Source of the DNA: Candidatus Omnitrophota bacterium | GTDB lineage: Bacteria; Hinthialibacterota; Hinthialibacteria; Hinthialibacterales; Hinthialibacteraceae | Assembly (NCBI GenBank): GCA_016934335.1 | Contig: JAFGTC010000205.1 | Location: 1-37,394 of the forward strand | DNA length: 37,394 nucleotides | Direction of reading: 5' to 3' | Shown here: piece by piece, positions 32,325-37,394 of the stretch | Layout of the letters: every line of letters starts with the position of its first letter | Numbering within the stretch: position 1 is the first letter of the stretch | Translations under genes and position numbers: made by a program | Notes under the pieces: model-generated | The model's database searches: none | What the model was told of the DNA's origin: nothing | What the model saw: the letters and a program-made list of their open reading frames with translations, nothing else

Positions 32325-34397
32325 TTATCGATTCAATGCGCGCTGCATGAGCAATTCATGGCTGCAGCGCTCATCCTTGGAGTCTTTAGGGATGCGCTGA
32401 ATATAGGAGCCGTCGCTCTGTTGCTCCCATGCTTTTCGATTATCCGACAGCATAATTTCAAGGGAAGTTTTCAACTCTTCTCGAAGGGCCGTATTTTCAA
32501 TAGGCGTAACCGCTTCCACCCGATAATCCAGGTTGCGACTCATCCAATCCGCCGATCCAATATAAAAATCCTCTTTACCATTATTATAAAAATAAAAAAT
32601 GCGGGAATGTTCGAGAAATCTTCCAATAATACTGATGATGCGGATGTTTTCGCTAGTATGCGGCAGGCCTGGACGCAAGCAGCAGAAGCCTCGTACAATC
32701 AAATCGATCTGAACGCCAACTTTCGAAGCTTCATACAATTGGGTGATAATCTCTGGATCTTCCAATTGATTCATTTTGGCAATGATGCGGCCCTGCCCGC
32801 CTTTTTTGACATTATTGATCTCCCGCCGGATCAAGCGCAAAAATTTCTGCCGCATGTTGACCGGCGCCACCAACAGTTTCCGATATTTTTTCTGGTCGGA
32901 ATGACCGGTGAGAAAATTGAACAGATCGGTCAAATCCTCCCCTAAATCGCGGCGGCAGCTAAGCATGCCGAGATCGGTGTATAAATTGGCCGTACCCGAA
33001 TGATAATTCCCCGTGCCTATGTGAAAATAGCGCTTGATGCCGTCGGGCTCTTCGCGAACAATCAACAGCGTTTTCGTGTGCGTTTTCAGTCCGGCAAAGC
33101 CATAGGTCACATGAACGCCCGCCCGCTCCAGCGTGCGCACCCATTGAATGTTATTGGCTTCGTCGAAGCGAGCTTTGATTTCCACCAGGACGGCGACCTG
33201 CTTGCCGTTTTCCGACGCTTTCACCAAAGCCCGGATAATCGGCGAATCGTCCGCCGTGCGATATAAAGTTTGCTTGATCGCCAAGACGGAAGGATCGATC
33301 GAAGCCTCCTGCAAGAAACGCTGCACGCTGCCGCCAAACGATTCGTAGGGATGATGGACTAAAACATCGCCTTTAGACAGCAACTGAAAGAAACTGACCG
33401 GCCGGCCGTCTTCATCCGTGGCGCGGAGGGTGGGCGGAATGATCGGCTTCCAAGGTTTATCTTTCAATTGAGGAAAATTCAACTTGGTTAGTTGCATGAG
33501 ATCCTTCAAATTCAAAGGACCTTCCACTTTATAGACATCCTCTTCCTTGATCCTCAACTCATCAATCAACCAATGAAGCAGTGGGAGAGTCACAGATGAA
33601 TTGATCTCTAACCGCACAACCGAGGCAAAGCGGCGATGCCGAAGTTCCTCCTCGATAAGTTCCAGGAGATCTTCGGCTTCTTCTTCATTTCGATCGATAT
33701 CCGCATTGCGGGTCACTCGAAATGCACAGCTGAACAAGACTTCCACGCCAGGGAACAAGTAGCGTAAATTGGCGGCGATCACTTGTTCAAGAGGGACGAA
33801 ATGATTCGCTTCACCCACATTCACCCAGCGGGGACGATTTTGAGGAATTTTGAGACGCGCAAAAACAGGTGCGTCGCATTTCGGCTTCTTCACCAGCACG
33901 CCCAGTGAGAGACTCAGGTTGCTGATGAAGGGGAAAGGCTGTCCCGGACCATATCCCAATGGAGTTAAAATAGGAAAAACCGATCGCTTAAAATAAGCGT
34001 CAACTGTATTTTTTTGCTTTTTGGTGAGTTCCTCATACGACGAAATTACGATGCCATGACTTTGAAGAGCCGGAAATACATCGTTGAGAAGACAATTCCG
34101 CTGATTTTGAACCATTTCATGAACCAGCGGCTGGATCTTGTCCAATTGTTCCCGCGGAGTGAGTCCATCTATGGTTTCACGGGTAACGCCGGCGCCGATC
34201 TGCCGCTTCAATCCGCCAACCCGCTTCATGAAAAATTCATCCAGATTGGTGCTGAAAATGCTTAAAAACTTGATTCGTTCTAAAAGCGGATTCCTCGAAT
34301 CCAGCGCTTCTGACAAAACCCGTCGATTAAATTCCAGCCAACTTAACTCCCGGTTTAAAAATAATTCCGGTTTGTATCTAATTTTTCGTCGAGACAT
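32325..34397 (-). CDS. ppk1: Polyphosphate kinase 1
   Basis: PPK1 reversibly moves the gamma-phosphate of ATP onto polyphosphate through a phospho-histidine. The 690 residues cover all four family domains: N-terminal FLNRELSWLEFNRRVL and FLSIFSTNLDEFFMKRVGGL, the middle region with ILTPLGYGPGQPFPFISNLSLSLGV, LVHHPYESF, and the two catalytic domains. The phosphorylated His is H440 (AGLKTHTK) and the second catalytic His is H459 (YFHIGTGNY). Their spacing of 19 equals that of H435/H454 in the E. coli enzyme. YIGSADWMSRNLDYRVEAVTPI completes the second domain. A GAGGAG site lies 6 nt before the ATG. It is a single-gene unit with the divergent HAD gene upstream. Confidence 0.97.
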   Translation of the reverse strand: MSRRKIRYKPELFLNRELSWLEFNRRVLSEALDSRNPLLERIKFLSIFSTNLDEFFMKRVGGLKRQIGAGVTRETIDGLTPREQLDKIQPLVHEMVQNQRNCLLNDVFPALQSHGIVISSYEELTKKQKNTVDAYFKRSVFPILTPLGYGPGQPFPFISNLSLSLGVLVKKPKCDAPVFARLKIPQNRPRWVNVGEANHFVPLEQVIAANLRYLFPGVEVLFSCAFRVTRNADIDRNEEEAEDLLELIEEELRHRRFASVVRLEINSSVTLPLLHWLIDELRIKEEDVYKVEGPLNLKDLMQLTKLNFPQLKDKPWKPIIPPTLRATDEDGRPVSFFQLLSKGDVLVHHPYESFGGSVQRFLQEASIDPSVLAIKQTLYRTADDSPIIRALVKASENGKQVAVLVEIKARFDEANNIQWVRTLERAGVHVTYGFAGLKTHTKTLLIVREEPDGIKRYFHIGTGNYHSGTANLYTDLGMLSCRRDLGEDLTDLFNFLTGHSDQKKYRKLLVAPVNMRQKFLRLIRREINNVKKGGQGRIIAKMNQLEDPEIITQLYEASKVGVQIDLIVRGFCCLRPGLPHTSENIRIISIIGRFLEHSRIFYFYNNGKEDFYIGSADWMSRNLDYRVEAVTPIENTALREELKTSLEIMLSDNRKAWEQQSDGSYIQRIPKDSKDERCSHELLMQRALNR

Positions 34398-34736
34398 GGT
34401 TACTCCTCAAACAACATCATACAGAGACAAGCGTCAATACAAACAAAAAAGCACAGCTTATATTGAAAGTATAATTCGTTCTGAAAAGAAATCGAACTGT
34501 ATAGTAAAGATATCGTAAAATCCTTACCTTAACAATGAACCAAGTCTAAGAATTTTATGATTCCGATGCGATAGAGACCTTTTATGAGATCTTTGATCTG
34601 ATTTTTCCTCCAGCAGCTCGCATTGGATTTTTCCGTTCTTCCGCATTACAATAACACCCATGATATCGTACATGCGCCCTATCCTTACATGGAATCATGA
34701 TAAAAAACATCAAACTCAGGGAAGCGGGAGATCGGG
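34398..34736. other. Divergent intergenic region between ppk1 and the HAD gene
   Basis: AT-rich, about 340 nt, no gene. It must hold promoters for both flanking genes, but no hexamer pair stands out enough to name. Confidence 0.4.
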
Positions 34737-35486
34737 ATGAATACTCTTAATTACAATTCTTCAAATTCGGTCCAGCGCTCCTGGGTTTTTATGGATGCGG
34801 GCGATACGTTTATCTATGGCTACCCAACCTTCTATCAGGCATTACGGGATTGTTGTCGAAAAGAGCATCATGAAATTGATCTGATGCAAGCGGAGCAAAT
34901 CATCAAAGCCACTCTACGATCCACTCCCCCTGTTAATCTTACAAGTCAAGAAAAATTCACCCAATTTTTCCAGAGTTTATATACCCAGGCTCTCGAAAAA
35001 TTACATTATCCCAACAACGTCAGTCAAGGAGTCCAATGGCTTTGGGAGGAGTGGTTGAAGGGGGAAAGGCTTCGTTTGTTCGACGATTCCTTGTCCGCAC
35101 TGCACCGTTTGCGTAAAGCGGGATTCAAATTAAGCGTCATTTCAAACTGGGATGAGACCTTCGACGGGATGCTGGAGCGCTTGGGCGTTTCGAATTTATT
35201 CGAATTCACCCTAACTTCCATCCAAACGGGATTTTCGAAGCCGGATAAGCGTCTCTTTCAACTCGCTCTCCATCAAGCGGGCGTTTCTCCCGACCAAGCC
35301 TGGTATTTAGGAGATCAAATCGACGCCGATATCCGGCCCGCTCGAGAAATGGGATTTAAAACCATTTATGTCGATTATTACAACAAGGGAGGAAGCGACG
35401 GCGCGGCGGATCATATCGCGCCAAGTATGAGCGTAGCGGCGGAAATCATCTGCGAGATCGAAACCCGAGGAACATCATTTCCCTAG
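34737..35486 (+). CDS. HAD-superfamily protein (HDHD3-like) with altered motif I
   Basis: The 249-residue protein has the HAD fold: motif I in FMDAGDTF (D20-x-G22-D23-T24), a helical cap (about 25-105), motif II in LSVISNWD, motif III Lys in FSKPDKRLF, and motif IV in WYLGDQIDADIRPAREMG. HAD phosphatases normally use D-x-D-x-T. Here the nucleophile Asp is kept, but the second Asp, the general acid, is Gly. The HDHD3-like branch also varies at this site, so the protein may be a slow phosphatase, use another acid or act without catalysis. The C-terminus overlaps the 3' end of the convergent pssA by 12 nt. Confidence 0.85.
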   Translation: MNTLNYNSSNSVQRSWVFMDAGDTFIYGYPTFYQALRDCCRKEHHEIDLMQAEQIIKATLRSTPPVNLTSQEKFTQFFQSLYTQALEKLHYPNNVSQGVQWLWEEWLKGERLRLFDDSLSALHRLRKAGFKLSVISNWDETFDGMLERLGVSNLFEFTLTSIQTGFSKPDKRLFQLALHQAGVSPDQAWYLGDQIDADIRPAREMGFKTIYVDYYNKGGSDGAADHIAPSMSVAAEIICEIETRGTSFP

Positions 35487-36398
35487 TTCCTGCGAATCGG
35501 CGGCGGGAGCTGATTCGGGCGCCTTTTCGGGATTTTCTTCCAGGGAGGGCTTTTTTTGGAAATATTTTTGGATGGCGTTAATGGGCCCGGAGGCGACAAA
35601 AGCGAAAGTCAACAGCAATAGCACGGCTTTGAAGCGCAGGATGGCCACACATAGAATCAATACGATAAAAACATTGTATTGATAGATATTTTTCTTTTCT
35701 AATTTTAGACTGCCAATATCCGGATAAGAAACAGTGCTAACCATAAGCCCGGATAAACAAACCATCATCACATGAAGAATGATTTTGAAAATGGTGTGCG
35801 CCAAGGGAAGCGAATATTCCAAACTGGCCAACACCAACGAAGCAATAAGACAGGCGGGAGCAGGACAAGGCAATCCCACAAAAAAGCGCCTCTTCTTCTG
35901 ATTTCCCATGGATTGCACATTGTATCGGGCAAGCCGCAGCGCGCAGCATAACGCGTAAATCAATACTAACGAAGCGCCAAGACGGTTCATTTCCTCATAC
36001 ATGATCGTATGCAGCAAAACCGGCGGGGCCACCCCGAAGGACACGAGATCCGCCAACGAATCCAATTGAACGCCAAAGGGAGAAGCGGCGCCCACCAATC
36101 GAGCCACCTTCCCATCGATCAAATCGAAAAAGGCTGCGATTAAAATCATAATCGCAGCCGCTTCAAAGTGTCTATCGATGGCGAATAGAATCGATCCCAC
36201 ACCGCAGGCGATATTCAAACTGGTCAATACATTGGGCAGCAGGTGGATTAAATTAATATTTTTGTTTCTAAAACGAGGCTTTCTCATCCTAAATCGACGC
36301 ATACGACTCGAATGCAGAGAATTTTTAGAAGATATGCGCCGCTTTTTTTTATCCATATTATCCGATGGTTCGGTTAGCGATCTAAATGCCCCGATCAT
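35475..36398 (-). CDS. pssA: Phosphatidylserine synthase (CDP-diacylglycerol type)
   Basis: PssA joins CDP-diacylglycerol and serine to make phosphatidylserine, the precursor of phosphatidylethanolamine. The CDP-alcohol phosphotransferase motif is complete: D92-x2-D95-G-x2-A99-R100-x8-G109-x3-D113-x3-D117 (FDLIDGKVARLVGAASPFGVQLDSLADLVSFG). The 307-residue protein has eight or so hydrophobic helices. Its basic N-terminal tail of about 50 residues is unusually long and rich in Arg/Lys/Ser, and its C-terminal tail is acidic and Pro/Ala-rich. The ATG at 36398 has AAGGA at 7 nt. No decarboxylase gene (psd) lies next to it in this window. It is divergent from the ABC permease gene. Confidence 0.93.
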   Translation of the reverse strand: MIGAFRSLTEPSDNMDKKKRRISSKNSLHSSRMRRFRMRKPRFRNKNINLIHLLPNVLTSLNIACGVGSILFAIDRHFEAAAIMILIAAFFDLIDGKVARLVGAASPFGVQLDSLADLVSFGVAPPVLLHTIMYEEMNRLGASLVLIYALCCALRLARYNVQSMGNQKKRRFFVGLPCPAPACLIASLVLASLEYSLPLAHTIFKIILHVMMVCLSGLMVSTVSYPDIGSLKLEKKNIYQYNVFIVLILCVAILRFKAVLLLLTFAFVASGPINAIQKYFQKKPSLEENPEKAPESAPAADSQELGK

Positions 36399-36650
36399 TC
36401 TGATTCCTTATTCACCGAGAGAAAAATCATAGTTGCACCAACCTCATATCATAGCCTCAATTTCTGTTTCGTAAACGCTTTTCAAGCCGCGATATAGCAA
36501 AATCGGAGCGCCGACAATCCTTCGATTCTTTTATGTTTTTTTCAGGCAAATAAACATGCCCTATTGACTTTCGACATCTTGTGAAGGGCCAACGGGACCT
36601 GTTCTATCGAAAGACGACGTGCTATAAAACTATTACTTGTTTGCCATTCT
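36399..36650. other. Divergent intergenic region between pssA and the permease gene
   Basis: About 250 nt, no gene. TATAAA (36623-36628) is a possible -10 for the permease gene, with only a weak -35. Nothing else stands out. Confidence 0.35.
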
Positions 36651-37394
36651 ATGATGATCAAGAAAATGAAGGAAAATTTGTTGATCCTATTACTGAATCA
36701 TGAAATTCCTCTTCTTCTGCATGCGGGATTTCTCAAAAGCGCTCCTTTGATGTGGGCGGCTCTGGGAGGCGCGTACAGCGAGCGATCCGGCGTCATCAAT
36801 ATCGGATTGGAGGGAATGATGCTGATCGGCGCGTTCGCCGCGGCCGCGGGGGCCTGGTTGACAGGCAATCCCTGGATGGGATTAGCCCTAGCCGGCGTTA
36901 GCGGCTGTTTCGCAGGATTACTGCACGCCTGGATTTGCCTTTACTGGCGAGCCGATCAGATCATTTCCGGCATGGGAATCAATCTGATGGCCATGGGGCT
37001 GACAGGATTTCTTTTATTTCGAATATTCAACGCGCGAGGAAACTCGCCCGAAGTTCCGAAACTGCCGTCATGGCAGGGAGATATCGAAATTCCTAGTTGG
37101 ATCTCGAATATTATCTTTCCCTTATCCGTTCTACATCTCCTGCTTATTCTCATCCTGGCGGGAACGCTTTTGATCTTCTACCGAACGCGATTCGGTCTCC
37201 GCCTGCGGGCCTGCGGTGAGAATCCAAACGCCGCGCTCTCGGCGGGCGTCAAAACGAATCTATACCGCTATGTCGCCGTGGGAATCAGCGGCGCCATGGC
37301 CGGGCTGGGCGGCGCCCAGCTCGCCATCAGCGACGTGAGTCAATTCAGTACGGGGATGAGCAACGGGCGCGGCTTTGTCGCCCTGGCGATTCTC
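36651..37394 (+). CDS. ABC transporter permease of nucleoside/sugar type, partial (3' end beyond right edge)
   Basis: The visible 248 codons encode a BPD_transp_2 family permease of the kind paired with BmpA-type binding proteins. The diagnostic blocks are GGAYSERSGVINIGLEGMMLIGAFAAAAGA, ADQIISGMGINLMAMGLTGFLL, FRTRFGLRLRACGENPNAALSAGV and GISGAMAGLGGAQLAISDVSQF. At least six membrane helices are visible. The frame is open to the window edge. The start is not certain: ATG at 36651, 36654 or 36666 are all in frame, and none has a clear ribosome site. The usual partners (a second permease, an ATPase and a binding protein) are not on the left side, so they may lie to the right. Confidence 0.9.
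   Translation, partial: MMIKKMKENLLILLLNHEIPLLLHAGFLKSAPLMWAALGGAYSERSGVINIGLEGMMLIGAFAAAAGAWLTGNPWMGLALAGVSGCFAGLLHAWICLYWRADQIISGMGINLMAMGLTGFLLFRIFNARGNSPEVPKLPSWQGDIEIPSWISNIIFPLSVLHLLLILILAGTLLIFYRTRFGLRLRACGENPNAALSAGVKTNLYRYVAVGISGAMAGLGGAQLAISDVSQFSTGMSNGRGFVALAIL

Overview
The window (37.4 kb, mid GC, genes on both strands in short operons) reads as the chromosome of a flagellated bacterium with a Gram-negative type envelope. It carries a large flagellar export/switch operon, a class IV type prepilin, Tat-exported TIM-barrel and aldo/keto-reductase proteins, lipid and polyphosphate genes, and glycan genes. No rRNA, tRNA, CRISPR array, insertion sequence or phage gene was seen. The mix of Tat-exported sugar-isomerase-like and aldo/keto-reductase proteins with the 'DMKTIETSLEMY' style prepilin resembles poorly cultured phyla such as Hydrogenedentota, Sumerlaeota, Omnitrophota or PVC-related lineages. 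That placement is inference only.

Region 1 (1-8577, minus strand) is one operon: fliL-fliM-fliY-(SpoA-domain fliN-like)-fliO-fliP-fliQ-fliR-flhB-flhA, with flhA running off the left edge. A near-perfect housekeeping promoter (TTGACA-18-TATAAT) sits just upstream of fliL. The operon encodes the motor switch (FliM/FliY/FliN-like) and the complete membrane part of the flagellar export apparatus. Oddities are a CheC-type active site in FliY with Gln in place of Asn, an NPTE instead of NPTH cleavage motif in FlhB, and a second, divergent SpoA protein.

Region 2 (8578-10720, plus) is a divergent pair: a lipoprotein of unknown function and a fused RsbT-like ATPase/coiled-coil/PAS protein. They may form an envelope-signal to cytoplasmic-switch pair.

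Region 3 (10722-16835) looks like surface-glycan metabolism: a PseG/MurG-like GT-B protein, a DUF218-like membrane-anchored protein, an alpha/alpha-toroid protein, a GT9 heptosyltransferase-like enzyme and a GT39-like polytopic membrane protein.

Region 4 (16841-20140, plus) holds two tandem paralogous B12-binding-type radical SAM proteins. The second has its own promoter bracketed by an 18-bp perfect inverted repeat, and the pair ends in a clear intrinsic terminator.

Region 5 (20215-28146) is a string of mostly single genes: Tat-exported sugar isomerase-like protein, cold-shock protein with a long structured leader, DUF155/RMND1-like membrane protein, an orphan prepilin, Tat-exported aldo/keto reductase, secreted polysaccharide deacetylase and a small membrane protein.

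Region 6 (27810-30291) is a CBS-domain protein followed by a DASS/SLC13-family transporter with altered Na+-site motifs. Region 7 (30292-37394) holds a possible decayed gene, a large unrecognised coiled-coil protein, ppk1, a HAD-family protein, pssA and the start of a nucleoside/sugar ABC permease running off the right edge.
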